In this document: positions 7,555-15,237 of the stretch, one piece after another
How positions within the stretch are numbered: position 1 is the stretch's first letter
Layout of the letters: each line of letters starts with the position of its first letter
Origin: JAUNSR01 sp036655355
Lineage (GTDB): Bacteria; Bacteroidota; Bacteroidia; Bacteroidales; JAUNSR01
Assembly (NCBI GenBank): GCA_036655355.1
Contig: JAVVQG010000003.1
Location: 186,001 to 250,000 of the forward strand
Length of the DNA stretch: 64,000 nt
Direction: 5' to 3'
Program-made: the position numbers and the translations under genes
Notes under the pieces: generated by a model
The model's input: only the letters and a program-made list of their open reading frames with translations
The model's database searches: none
What the model was told of the DNA's origin: nothing

Positions 7555-8082
7555 ATGAAAAAGCTGACTATTACCGAACTCAATCGAATCAGTAAGGATG
7601 AGTTCAAAGAAACCGATAAGATTCCGCTCATTGTTGTACTCGATAACGTACGCAGTTTGAATAATATAGGGGCGATATTCAGAACGTGCGATGCTTTTGT
7701 GGTTGAAGCCATCTATTTATGCGGTATCAGTACGCCGCCACCGAGTCCGGAAATCCATAAAACTGCCTTGGGAGCAGAAGATACGGTAGCGTGGGAATAT
7801 TTTGAAGATACGCACAATGCTGTTGATAAGTTGAAAAAAGCCGGCTATACGGTCTATTCCGTAGAGCAGGTAGAGAGCAGCATTATGCTCGATAAGATTC
7901 AGTTGGACAAACAGTTAAAGTATGCCGTAATCATGGGGAACGAGGTAAAGGGTGTTCAACAATCCGTTGTTGATATCTCTGACGGATGTGTGGAAATCCC
8001 CCAGTTCGGAACAAAGCATTCCTTAAATGTGTCGGTAACTGCCGGTCTTATCATCTGGGACTTCTTCAAACAGCTCCGATAA
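7555..8082 (+). CDS. TrmH/SpoU-family RNA 2'-O-methyltransferase
   Basis: A 175-residue SPOUT enzyme consisting of the catalytic trefoil-knot domain only. The three family motifs are visible: LDNVRSLNNIGAIFRTCDAF near residues 30-49 (motif 1 Asn and Arg), VIMGNEVKGV near 123-132 (motif 2) and IPQFGTKHSLNVSVTAGL near 146-163 (motif 3). It transfers a methyl group from SAM to a ribose 2'-OH of tRNA or rRNA; the exact nucleotide cannot be told. There is no L30e-like N-terminal RNA-binding domain, as in short TrmL/TrmH forms. The gene is divergent from nadA and convergent with the DUF4294 gene, with a shared terminator in between. Confidence 0.9.
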   Translation: MKKLTITELNRISKDEFKETDKIPLIVVLDNVRSLNNIGAIFRTCDAFVVEAIYLCGISTPPPSPEIHKTALGAEDTVAWEYFEDTHNAVDKLKKAGYTVYSVEQVESSIMLDKIQLDKQLKYAVIMGNEVKGVQQSVVDISDGCVEIPQFGTKHSLNVSVTAGLIIWDFFKQLR

Positions 8083-8085
8083 ATA

Positions 8086-8122
8086 AAAAGGTTCAGAAAG
8101 TATATCTCTTTCTGAACCTTTT
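8086..8122. terminator. Bidirectional terminator between trmH-like and DUF4294 genes
   Basis: A 15-bp perfect stem, AAAAGGTTCAGAAAG with CTTTCTGAACCTTTT, around a 7-nt loop. It has A and T tracts on both ends and serves two convergent genes. Confidence 0.88.
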
Positions 8123-8167
8123 CTGTATTGTACTGTTGTTGATAACTTCGTTTATAACGGTTGAGAA

Positions 8168-8767
8168 CTAAATCATTCCATACTCCACTAGGAAGCAGAT
8201 CTGTTCGGTTTCGCGGTCTTTTCCCTGCGGATCCCACTCCGATTTGAGGCTGACACCGAACATCTTACCGAATCCCTGCCAGAATCCCGCGGCAAAACTA
8301 CCCAGATAGGCACGGATCAGTTCATAAGAGGAGGATTGGCATTCACGGTCTATCAACTTTATCAACAACCTAGCCTGGCGATAATTTAGTTTCTTTAGTG
8401 TCGGTTTATACTCCTCGAATAACTCCTTCTGCATTTTTTTCAGATGCTTCTCCCGAGCCTTCTCCGTAGGCAATGTTTCGATGTACTCATACGTCTCTAT
8501 CATGATGCCGTTGATCAGCTTCGCCAAAGGAAGTGTTTTCTTCACATCGCGTACCGTTCTCCAATAAAGTGCCTCTTCTTTCGAATTACGAAAGATCTTC
8601 TTCGGAAAACAAGTGACATTACGCAGATAAACCAAAATGACCGTATCCCCGTTGATCACGGTACATCTTTGCAGATTTCCCGGAGGTGGGTTTACAACCA
8701 TTTGAGCCTGTGTTTTGAGGGAACCCAGACCGAATACTGCTAATAATATAAATATCACTTTTTTCAT
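8168..8767 (-). CDS. DUF4294-family exported protein
   Basis: 199 residues with a signal peptide (MKKVIFILLAVFGLGSLKTQAQ). The body matches what I know of DUF4294, a family of unknown function found in Bacteroidota: a short beta N-terminal part (INGDTVILVYLRNV), then a helical part rich in Lys and Glu (EKAREKHLKKMQKELFEEY) and a conserved YRQARLLIKLIDRECQ segment. It is probably periplasmic. The function is unknown and no catalytic residues can be proposed. A TACATTTG -7 box at 8776-8783 lies 8 bp ahead of the ATG, suggesting a very short leader. A TTATCAACA motif (8359-8367) of the DnaA-like cluster lies within the coding region. Confidence 0.85.
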   Translation of the reverse strand: MKKVIFILLAVFGLGSLKTQAQMVVNPPPGNLQRCTVINGDTVILVYLRNVTCFPKKIFRNSKEEALYWRTVRDVKKTLPLAKLINGIMIETYEYIETLPTEKAREKHLKKMQKELFEEYKPTLKKLNYRQARLLIKLIDRECQSSSYELIRAYLGSFAAGFWQGFGKMFGVSLKSEWDPQGKDRETEQICFLVEYGMI

Positions 8768-8963
8768 AGTGACTGCAAATGTACGTGTTTTGAGATTTTA
8801 TCCGCATTATAACAAATTAAAATTCAAAACATCCCTCCAACAGCCTGTTATATACTTATTTTTAAGTTTAGTACGTATTATTTTAAACAATAAAACATTC
8901 TATTCGTTATTATATTAGCAGGAGGATTTTCCATATAACTCAACGCTGACTGCTTGTTAAGTT

Positions 8964-9770
8964 ATGAACAATCCGGTACTGCGATTTATTTTATTGAGTC
9001 TCTTCCTTTGTTTATCCCCTTCGATTTATTCAATTACGTTGAAAGAGGTGCGCTCACTCGGATTGGGTGAGATCACCGCTCCCGTCACTTCCTATCTCAA
9101 TCCTGCCGCTCTGAGTATGAATCCGGCTTCGCTTGCTTCGGTTTCCTGTCAGAATAATTTTTTGATTCATGAGTTATCAACACTTACCGCATGTTATCAA
9201 CAACCTACCCGATGGATTGATTTTTCGCTGCTTTTAAATCGGTTCGGATATGAAAATTTCAACGAAACGGAGTGTGGAATAAATGTTAGTAAACTGTTGA
9301 CAGCGCAATTTTCGCTTGGAATCAGATTGTATTATAATCACCTTAATTTTATTGATAATCAGAATAGTTACGGATTGTTTTCGGGCGATATCGGATTACA
9401 ATACACACCTGTTGATAACTTTCGGATAGGGATGCTTTTACGAAATCCTTTTCGAGTGAAAAAAGAGGTTGATAACTACTGTTATGAACTTCCTGTTGCA
9501 CTCTTTTTGGGAGTGGAAATGCAATTGACAACCCTCTGTAAAGCGTTGTTGGAAGTGGAAAAGGAGAATCGCTCTCCGCTCTGTTTTAAGACTGCCGTAG
9601 AATACGCCGTTCATGAAAAATTAGATCTACGAGCCGGCGTATTGACCGCGCCCCTGATGCCAACTTTCGGACTCGGTAGTACACTCGGAAAGTTGGCTTT
9701 TGACGTTTCCGCATCTTATCATACCGTTTTGGGTTTTTCTCCCGCTATCGCCCTTCATTATCTTTTCTGA
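8964..9770 (+). CDS. Outer-membrane beta-barrel protein, PorV/PorQ-like (unassigned)
   Basis: 268 residues with a signal peptide (FILLSLFLCLSPSIYSI). The mature part opens with a motif common in Bacteroidota barrels, SLGLGEITAPVTSYLNPAAL, followed by alternating beta-strand sequence, and it ends on aromatic LHYLF, typical of outer-membrane insertion. I do not recognise a specific subfamily. The next gene, a barrel with a helix-hairpin-helix motif, follows in the same direction after 183 bp, and the two may work together. The gene carries at least three exact TTATCAACA-type motifs (9174, 9194, 9410), read in different frames. One uses TTA-TCA-ACA (Leu-Ser-Thr) and another TGT-TAT-CAA-CAA, so the DNA rather than the protein seems to hold them. 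Confidence 0.7.
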   Translation: MNNPVLRFILLSLFLCLSPSIYSITLKEVRSLGLGEITAPVTSYLNPAALSMNPASLASVSCQNNFLIHELSTLTACYQQPTRWIDFSLLLNRFGYENFNETECGINVSKLLTAQFSLGIRLYYNHLNFIDNQNSYGLFSGDIGLQYTPVDNFRIGMLLRNPFRVKKEVDNYCYELPVALFLGVEMQLTTLCKALLEVEKENRSPLCFKTAVEYAVHEKLDLRAGVLTAPLMPTFGLGSTLGKLAFDVSASYHTVLGFSPAIALHYLF

Positions 9771-9953
9771 CGATATATTAATACGACATCTTTTATATAC
9801 TACTCTAAAGAGTTTGTTGCTGTAGAATTTTTTGCGGAGGTAGTGAATGCTCATCCTTGGGATTCGGTGAGCTATTGCGATTGCATTCTTTTATTTCCGT
9901 TTACTAAAAATAGTCGTGAATCGAATGCTGTAAATTCAAAACAATTATTTAAA

Positions 9954-12008
9954 ATGAAGCGAATATTATTATTGTTATCAACAATCTGTTTATTTCAGTG
10001 GATAACTTCGCAAAATATTGAAATACAGCGTGAAGAGTGGCGATATATACTCGAAGAAAGAGGTGATCCGGAGGTAAATGAACAGGATATCAACAACCTG
10101 ATCGAACAGTTGTCCGAGCGTACGGAACGTCCCTTTAACATCAATACGGTTTCAAAAGAGGAGTTGGGTGAGATTCCGTTTCTAACCGATCTTCAGATTG
10201 AGAATCTGCTCTATTACCGCTACACTTTCGGGGAATTGAAGACAATGCATGAACTGCGATTGGTGGAAGATTTCGATGCATCGCTCATTCTGTTGATAAC
10301 TCCTTTTTTTAGGATAGAGGAATCGCTTTCAACACCTGTTGATAACCGTGTTTATAAACCCAGGCAAGAGCTGTTAATACGCTTTGATTCAAACCTTAAC
10401 AAGAAAGAGGGATATGTTGATAAACCCGATTCCGTTTTAATCGCCAATCCGAATAAACAATACGTCGGTTCCCCTTTTTATACCTCTTTACGCTACCGAT
10501 TCGAACAACGAAATAGACTTCGCTTCGGAATAACGCTTGAAAAAGATGCGGGTGAACAACTTTTTCGCGAGGAGTTTCCTTTTGTTGATTTCTTTTCTTT
10601 TTATCTGCAGATCCGGAATCGTGGATTTTTAAAGAATCTACTTGTGGGAAACTTTAAAGCGCATTTCGGAGCCGGATTAGTTATCAACAACGGCTTCGGA
10701 TTTGGTAAAACTGCAAATTCGGGAGATATGATGTTTCGTAATCAGGGAGTTACACCCCATACCGGAACCGATGAATATAATTACCTGCAGGGAATAGCAG
10801 CTACCATGCAGTTTTCAAGATGGTTATTAACACCCTTCTGTTCTTATCGCCGGATAGATGCTGTATTGAATAGGAACGATGGCATTTCCGCTCTCTCGTC
10901 CATAAAAAAGGATGGTGTTCATAACTTGTTTCGTGAAGTGAATAAACGCAACAAAGCTACTTTATTCACCGTTGGCACGAACCTCGGTTTTACCGGTAAT
11001 TTCTACCGAATAGGAGCAACCGCGATTTATCATAAATTCAACTTTCCTTATTTGCCACCCGACAGAAAATATGCCGTACATCAATTTAAAGGAGGTGCGT
11101 TGTATAACTTTTCAGTTGATTATTTTTTAAGGAAAAATAATATTTCTCTTAGCGGAGAGTGGTCGATGGGAGAGCACGGAAAATTTGCGACAGTCAATAA
11201 AATTGAATTTTATCCGGCTAATTCTTTAACCTTTTTAATGATTCAGCGATACTACGATCCCGGATATCATTCGTGGTTTTCAAAAAGTTTTTCGGAAGGC
11301 GGAGACGTTAGTAATGAGACGGGATACTATCTGGCTGCATCTTTTAAACCTGTAAGCGGCGTCTCGGTGAATATGGCATTTGATTTTTTTCGTTTCCCAT
11401 GGTTAAAATACGGTGTGGACAAACCCTCTTCAGGGTATGAAACAATCTTTCAAATAAGTTATCAACCGATGTTGAAATTGAAATTAGCGGCACGTTATCG
11501 GTTGAAAAAGAGAGACAAAAATAGGGTAGGAGCATTACCCGGAGCCGATGCCGTAGAAAGTTATCAACGGCAGGTTGCAGGTATAAACCTGACTTCGGTT
11601 GTATCCGATTTTTTTTATTTCCGGAGTGCGATTGAAGGTACTTTCTATAAATTCACACATGATCCGCTCTATTCGGGAGTGGTGATTTCGCAATCCATCG
11701 GTTATAAAATGAGTAATTTTCCGCTCCAAGCGGATTTAAATTGTGCTTTTTTTGATACGGATAATGTAAATGTTAAAGTTTACTTATCTGAAAAACATGT
11801 TTTATACGGTTTTGGAATCCCCTCTTTCTACGGAAATGGGATGCGATATGCCTCTAATTTGAAATTAGATATTTCTTCAAATTTAACGGTATGGTTAAAG
11901 TTTGCTTTAACTTCTTACTTCGATCGGGATGAAATAGGGACTGCACTGGAGAAGATAGAGGGGAGCTCGAAGCACGATATATGGACCTTGATTCGTTATA
12001 AATTCTAA
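9954..12008 (+). CDS. Outer-membrane beta-barrel protein with N-terminal helix-hairpin-helix motif
   Basis: A 684-residue exported protein. I start it at the ATG at 9954 because MKRILLLLSTICLFQWITSQ is a good signal peptide; an in-frame ATG at 9843 would add 37 unrelated residues. Residues 62-108 (FNINTVSKEELGEIPFL...LLYYRYTFGELKTMHEL) form a ComEA-like helix-hairpin-helix unit, normally a DNA-binding fold. The rest, up to the terminal RYKF, is amphipathic beta-strand with many Tyr/Phe pairs, as in a large outer-membrane barrel. Proteins with this architecture occur across Bacteroidota and have been proposed as DNA-uptake or structural outer-membrane proteins, but no role is established to my knowledge. 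The coding sequence contains five exact TTATCAACA-type sites and three near matches. Confidence 0.8.
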   Translation: MKRILLLLSTICLFQWITSQNIEIQREEWRYILEERGDPEVNEQDINNLIEQLSERTERPFNINTVSKEELGEIPFLTDLQIENLLYYRYTFGELKTMHELRLVEDFDASLILLITPFFRIEESLSTPVDNRVYKPRQELLIRFDSNLNKKEGYVDKPDSVLIANPNKQYVGSPFYTSLRYRFEQRNRLRFGITLEKDAGEQLFREEFPFVDFFSFYLQIRNRGFLKNLLVGNFKAHFGAGLVINNGFGFGKTANSGDMMFRNQGVTPHTGTDEYNYLQGIAATMQFSRWLLTPFCSYRRIDAVLNRNDGISALSSIKKDGVHNLFREVNKRNKATLFTVGTNLGFTGNFYRIGATAIYHKFNFPYLPPDRKYAVHQFKGGALYNFSVDYFLRKNNISLSGEWSMGEHGKFATVNKIEFYPANSLTFLMIQRYYDPGYHSWFSKSFSEGGDVSNETGYYLAASFKPVSGVSVNMAFDFFRFPWLKYGVDKPSSGYETIFQISYQPMLKLKLAARYRLKKRDKNRVGALPGADAVESYQRQVAGINLTSVVSDFFYFRSAIEGTFYKFTHDPLYSGVVISQSIGYKMSNFPLQADLNCAFFDTDNVNVKVYLSEKHVLYGFGIPSFYGNGMRYASNLKLDISSNLTVWLKFALTSYFDRDEIGTALEKIEGSSKHDIWTLIRYKF

Positions 12009-12292
12009 AAAAACAAGAACCGGATATAGCGTGTTTTTACGCTACTTGTTATTGTCGTCATTCCTCACTCATTCATTTATTCATCATTTATTTATCAGTT
12101 ATACATCCGCTATACATCTACTATTTTGCGCTTGATTCTCTAATTCTCTTCGTTCTTTTATCCCATATTTTTTGATTTTAGGAGGGGGGAGGAGACTATT
12201 TTTTTGCGTTGTATTTCAATATTTTTCTGTTTAATATTGTTCTAAATTTCTTTTTTTGATTTGTTACTTTTCCTCTTTTTCCCCAGCTTTTT

Positions 12293-12336
12293 CATACTCT
12301 TTTCAACTCTTTTCCGACTCTTTTCGGTTTCTTTTT
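12293..12336. repeat. Four-unit 11-bp tandem tract
   Basis: CATACTCTTTT, CAACTCTTTTC, CGACTCTTTTC and GGTTTCTTTTT follow one another without gaps. The period is half of the 22-bp arrays elsewhere. Confidence 0.7.
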
Positions 12337-12435
12337 GTCGCTAAATCAACATGGTATCGCAGCCGTTGGTACGATGAAACAGTATAACTTTTACCGGATA
12401 CCGCACAAAAGATTTTCTGATGGAGTATAAGGTTT

Positions 12436-12545
12436 GTTTCCCCGCGCTTGAACTATCGTTTCCCCGTGTTTGAACTATCGTGTTACTGCGCTTAAACTAT
12501 CGTTTCACCCGGCTTGAAGAGTCGTTTCACGCGGGGGTAAACACC
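12436..12545. repeat. Degenerate tandem array, five units of exactly 22 bp
   Basis: Units start at 12436, 12458, 12480, 12502 and 12524. Most open with GTTTC, followed by C-rich sequence, GCGCTTG or GGCTTG, and AACTATC. Unit length never changes although bases do. Shares the words GCGCTTG and (as complement) GGGGAAAC with the array at 22014-22122. Confidence 0.88.
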
Positions 12546-12575
12546 TTTTGCTCGGCATCCCGTTTTCTTTTTAGT

Positions 12576-12680
12576 GCTTCCGGAAATATTTACACTGCTT
12601 CCGGATATATTTCTACTACCTCCGGATATATTTTTAGTGCTTCCGGATATATTTCTACTGCTTCCGGAAATTTCCTCATT
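12576..12680. repeat. Tandem array, five units of 21 bp
   Basis: Units start at 12576, 12597, 12618, 12639 and 12660 with the core CTTCCGGATATATTT and a 3' half such as CTACT. Units 2 and 4 are identical. Each carries the palindrome TCCGGA. A weak sixth unit begins at 12681. Confidence 0.88.
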
Positions 12681-12838
12681 GTTTCGGAGAGATAAAAATC
12701 GCTCTATTATAAACAAATTGATGTGGGAAATGTAACTTTGTAATAATACGCTCCGTCGCTTTAGAAGCTGTTTGAGTTTACATCTTCTTAGGAATCCAGA
12801 GGCGTTAGTTGAAATATTTACCATTAAAATTTAAAGCT

Positions 12839-13612
12839 GTGGCAACATCATTATTCGGAGAAATTATATTCGGCCCTGTAAAGAGTCGCCGTCTGGGCGT
12901 ATCGTTGGGCGTAAATCTACTTCCAACCATCGGGAAAGTGTGTACATTTGATTGTATCTATTGTGAATGCGGTTACAATGCAGAGCGAAAAGGGGGTAAA
13001 TTACCCCGTAAAGAGGAAGTGATCGAGGCTCTTTCCGAACGACTGAAAGGGATGTCAGAGCGGGAAGAAGCATTAGATGTGATCACTTTTGCCGGTAACG
13101 GAGAACCTACCGTTCACCCCGATTTTGCTGAAATCATCGACGCGACGATAGCGTTGCGAAACCGTTATTTTCCGAGTGCAAAGGTGAGTGTACTCTCAAA
13201 TTCCACCCAGATTTTTAAGCCAACCGTATTTGAAGCTTTGAAGCGAGTTGATAACAACATATTGAAATTAGACTCAGCTTTTCAAGAAACGGTAGCGTTG
13301 ATCGATGTGCCGAATCAACCCGGATTTAATGTTGATAACGTGATTGAGAACTTGCGTGCTTTTGAGGGTAACGTGATCATACAGACCATGTTCCTTCGTG
13401 GAAACCACAACGAAAAGGTTGTTGATAACACAACGGATCGTGAAGTGGAAGCTTGGTTGGAAGCTTTAAAGCGAATTGCCCCAAAATCAGTGATGGTATA
13501 TTCTTTAGATCGTCCCACACCGGAACAACAACTGGAAAAAGTGTCAAAAGAGGAGTTGGAAAAAATTGCGGATCGTGCCCGAGCACTCGGTTTCGAGGTA
13601 AGTGTGGCCTAA
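12839..13612 (+). CDS. Radical SAM protein (COG0731-like Fe-S oxidoreductase)
   Basis: About 258 residues. The cluster motif CTFDCIYC (Cys-x3-Cys-x2-Cys) is near residues 37-44 and is followed by a further Cys in ECGYN. The glycine-rich SAM-binding stretch FAGNGEPTVHPDF follows at about residues 83-95. The N-terminal IFGPVKSRRLGVSLGVNLLP is characteristic of a radical SAM group common in anaerobes, whose substrate is unknown to me. There is no ATG at a plausible place: GTG at 12839 gives MATSLFGEI, matching the usual family N-terminus, while TTG at 12809 would add ten residues. The CatA-like gene begins 15 bp later in the same direction, so the two are probably cotranscribed. Two exact and one near TTATCAACA-type motifs lie inside it. 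Confidence 0.87.
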   Translation: MATSLFGEIIFGPVKSRRLGVSLGVNLLPTIGKVCTFDCIYCECGYNAERKGGKLPRKEEVIEALSERLKGMSEREEALDVITFAGNGEPTVHPDFAEIIDATIALRNRYFPSAKVSVLSNSTQIFKPTVFEALKRVDNNILKLDSAFQETVALIDVPNQPGFNVDNVIENLRAFEGNVIIQTMFLRGNHNEKVVDNTTDREVEAWLEALKRIAPKSVMVYSLDRPTPEQQLEKVSKEELEKIADRARALGFEVSVA

Positions 13613-13627
13613 TATAAATTATTTTAG

Positions 13628-14251
13628 ATGAAGAGAGAGATTGATATTACGAATTGGAACCGAAAAGAACATTTTGAATTTTTCTCATCGATGGATGATC
13701 CCTTTTTCGGAGTAACGGTACAGGTGGATTGTAAGCGTACCTATGAAGAAGCGAAAGAAAAGGGCATTTCTTTTTTTATTTTGTCGCTCCATAAAATTCT
13801 GCAGGCGGTAAATTCTGTTGAAAACTTCCATTACCGTTTGGAAGAGGGTAAGGTTTTTTGCTACGACACCATTCACGGTTCTTGTACGATCGGAAGAGCC
13901 GATGAAACGTTTGGATTTAGTTTTTTTGAATACATTGAAGAGGAAGAATTATTCGTTGAATCGTGTATTCGTGAAATTGAGCATGTAAAATCTGCCTCAG
14001 GTCTCTGCTTTTCAGATCGAAAAGCGAAGAACGATATGATTTACATGACCACCACACCTTGGTTTAGTTTTACAGAACTGAAACATGCCGGAAGTTTTAA
14101 GACCGGCGATTCTATTCCGCGCATCTCTACCGGTCGCTTTGAAAAAGTGAACGATCGTCTTTTGATGCCGATTAATATTTTGGCGCATCATGGAATGATG
14201 GACGGTATTCATGTCGCTAAGTTCGTGGAAAAACTTCAGGAGCTTCTTTAA
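13628..14251 (+). CDS. CatA-like O-acetyltransferase (chloramphenicol acetyltransferase family)
   Basis: 207 residues, close to the 213-219 of classical type A chloramphenicol acetyltransferases. The catalytic signature HHGMMDG is at 187-193: His188 would be the general base and Asp192 the structural Asp. The substrate-loop motif TPWFSFT (143-149) corresponds to the PWVSFT of known enzymes. These enzymes are cytoplasmic trimers that acetylate an acceptor hydroxyl using acetyl-CoA. Similar chromosomal genes are widespread in Bacteroidota and need not confer drug resistance; the acceptor here cannot be known from sequence. Base composition is like that of its neighbours and no mobile element is near, so recent acquisition is not indicated. 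It is likely cotranscribed with the radical SAM gene 15 bp upstream. Confidence 0.88.
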   Translation: MKREIDITNWNRKEHFEFFSSMDDPFFGVTVQVDCKRTYEEAKEKGISFFILSLHKILQAVNSVENFHYRLEEGKVFCYDTIHGSCTIGRADETFGFSFFEYIEEEELFVESCIREIEHVKSASGLCFSDRKAKNDMIYMTTTPWFSFTELKHAGSFKTGDSIPRISTGRFEKVNDRLLMPINILAHHGMMDGIHVAKFVEKLQELL

Positions 14252-14316
14252 TTATCAGCTACTAATTAGATAGATATAAATAACGATACTCCTTTAAAGG
14301 CTCAATTCCTTCATTA

Positions 14317-14373
14317 AATATGCCATACTCAGCAAAAATTGAAATATTCAACTTTTGCTGAGTATGGCATATT
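14317..14373. repeat. Perfect 21-bp inverted repeat
   Basis: Arms 14317-14337 and 14353-14373 are exact reverse complements (they begin AATATGCCATACTCAGC) around a 15-nt loop. It sits between the convergent CatA-like and LRR genes. A T-run is missing on the far side, where Gs follow, so it is not a standard terminator, although bidirectional termination remains possible. Confidence 0.85.
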
Positions 14374-14421
14374 GGGGGGTGAAACTAAAATATAAAGATA
14401 TATGTATGAATATAGTAGAGA

Positions 14422-15237
14422 TCAATTGATGATATTGGTGTAACCATATCCTAGCTGTTGCTTTCCAATAAGAAATCTATATTTTTCTTTGAAAAGTTTG
14501 GTATTTTGGATTTCAATTGGAATTTCTCCTGATAATTTATTGTTATGCAATGCAATATCACAAGGTAGAGACCAATACTCTATCGGAACTTCTGTTATAT
14601 TATTGTCATGTAAATAGATATTTCCTTTACAAGTCATTAAAGAATTAGGGAGGGGTCCGGTAAAGTTATTATTTGCAAGATATAAATATTTAAGGTGCTC
14701 AAGTTGCTCAAAACTTCCTGTTATTGATTTATTGAAAGAATGATCTGATATAGATATAAAACTTAAATTCTTAAGTCGGTGAAACTCCTCAAATCTTTCT
14801 GTTGTTATTGAAGTTGTAAAAATATTTATTTCACGTAATTCAATAAGATTAAATAAACCTTCTGGAAGTGATCCTTTAACATTTTTACCCTGAATCTGAA
14901 ACAAACGTAACTCAGTCATCAATTTGATTGAGTCTGGGATATATCCGCCTATTCCAGGATCTGTCAATGTCAAACTTATGATTCTATATTCTCCTATACT
15001 ATAATCATAAGCAATGGTTACGCCTTTCCATGTTATTGAATCATTTAAATCCCAAGGTTGTTCCCAATTTTCACCGTTTAAAGCATTATAAATTGCCTTT
15101 ATAGATAACTTATCATTTTTATTTATTGAGATGGTATTTTCTTGGTTTTCCTCATGTATAATGGAATTTAATTCCTTTTGACATGAGAAAAATAGAGTAA
15201 CAGAACACATCAGAAGAAGAATATTTACTCTTAGCAT
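14422..15237 (-). CDS. Leucine-rich-repeat lipoprotein
   Basis: 271 residues. Residues 1-19 form a lipoprotein signal ending in LFFSC, so Cys19 should be lipidated and the protein anchored in the outer or inner membrane. The segment AIYNALNGENWEQPWDLND near residues 48-67, followed by TWKGVTI, resembles the N-terminal cap of plant-type LRR proteins. About six LRR units follow (for example LEHLKYLYLANNNFTGPLP and IALHNNKLSGEIP). LRR proteins bind other proteins; the partner is unknown. Gene and flanks (14250-15720) are clearly more AT-rich than the surrounding genes, which suggests separate origin or relaxed selection. It stands alone, with no operon partners. Confidence 0.85.
   Translation of the reverse strand: MLRVNILLLMCSVTLFFSCQKELNSIIHEENQENTISINKNDKLSIKAIYNALNGENWEQPWDLNDSITWKGVTIAYDYSIGEYRIISLTLTDPGIGGYIPDSIKLMTELRLFQIQGKNVKGSLPEGLFNLIELREINIFTTSITTERFEEFHRLKNLSFISISDHSFNKSITGSFEQLEHLKYLYLANNNFTGPLPNSLMTCKGNIYLHDNNITEVPIEYWSLPCDIALHNNKLSGEIPIEIQNTKLFKEKYRFLIGKQQLGYGYTNIIN

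Larger units (their letters stand above)
12009..12838. other. 830-bp non-coding gap filled with three tandem arrays
   Basis: No convincing gene. The T-rich first half ends in an 11-bp periodic tract (12293-12336). A five-unit 22-bp array (12436-12545) and a five-unit 21-bp array (12576-12680) follow. Overlapping ORFs on both strands here (12480-12695 plus, 12492-12824 minus) simply translate the 21-bp array into 7-residue repeats and are not supported. Confidence 0.7.

Noticed and set aside
12480..12824. ORFs on both strands with 7-residue repeats (SGYISTA plus strand, NISGS minus strand)
   Set aside because: The peptide repeats only reflect the 21-bp DNA array; no start context, signal or domain, and both strands are open at once.
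7153..13428. Codon usage as the cause of the TTATCAACA cluster
   Set aside because: The motif is found in different frames, on both strands and between genes, so a favoured dipeptide or codon pair cannot explain it.
14317..14373. Invertible promoter flanked by inverted repeats
   Set aside because: The loop is only 15 nt, too short to carry a promoter, and no recombinase gene is close.
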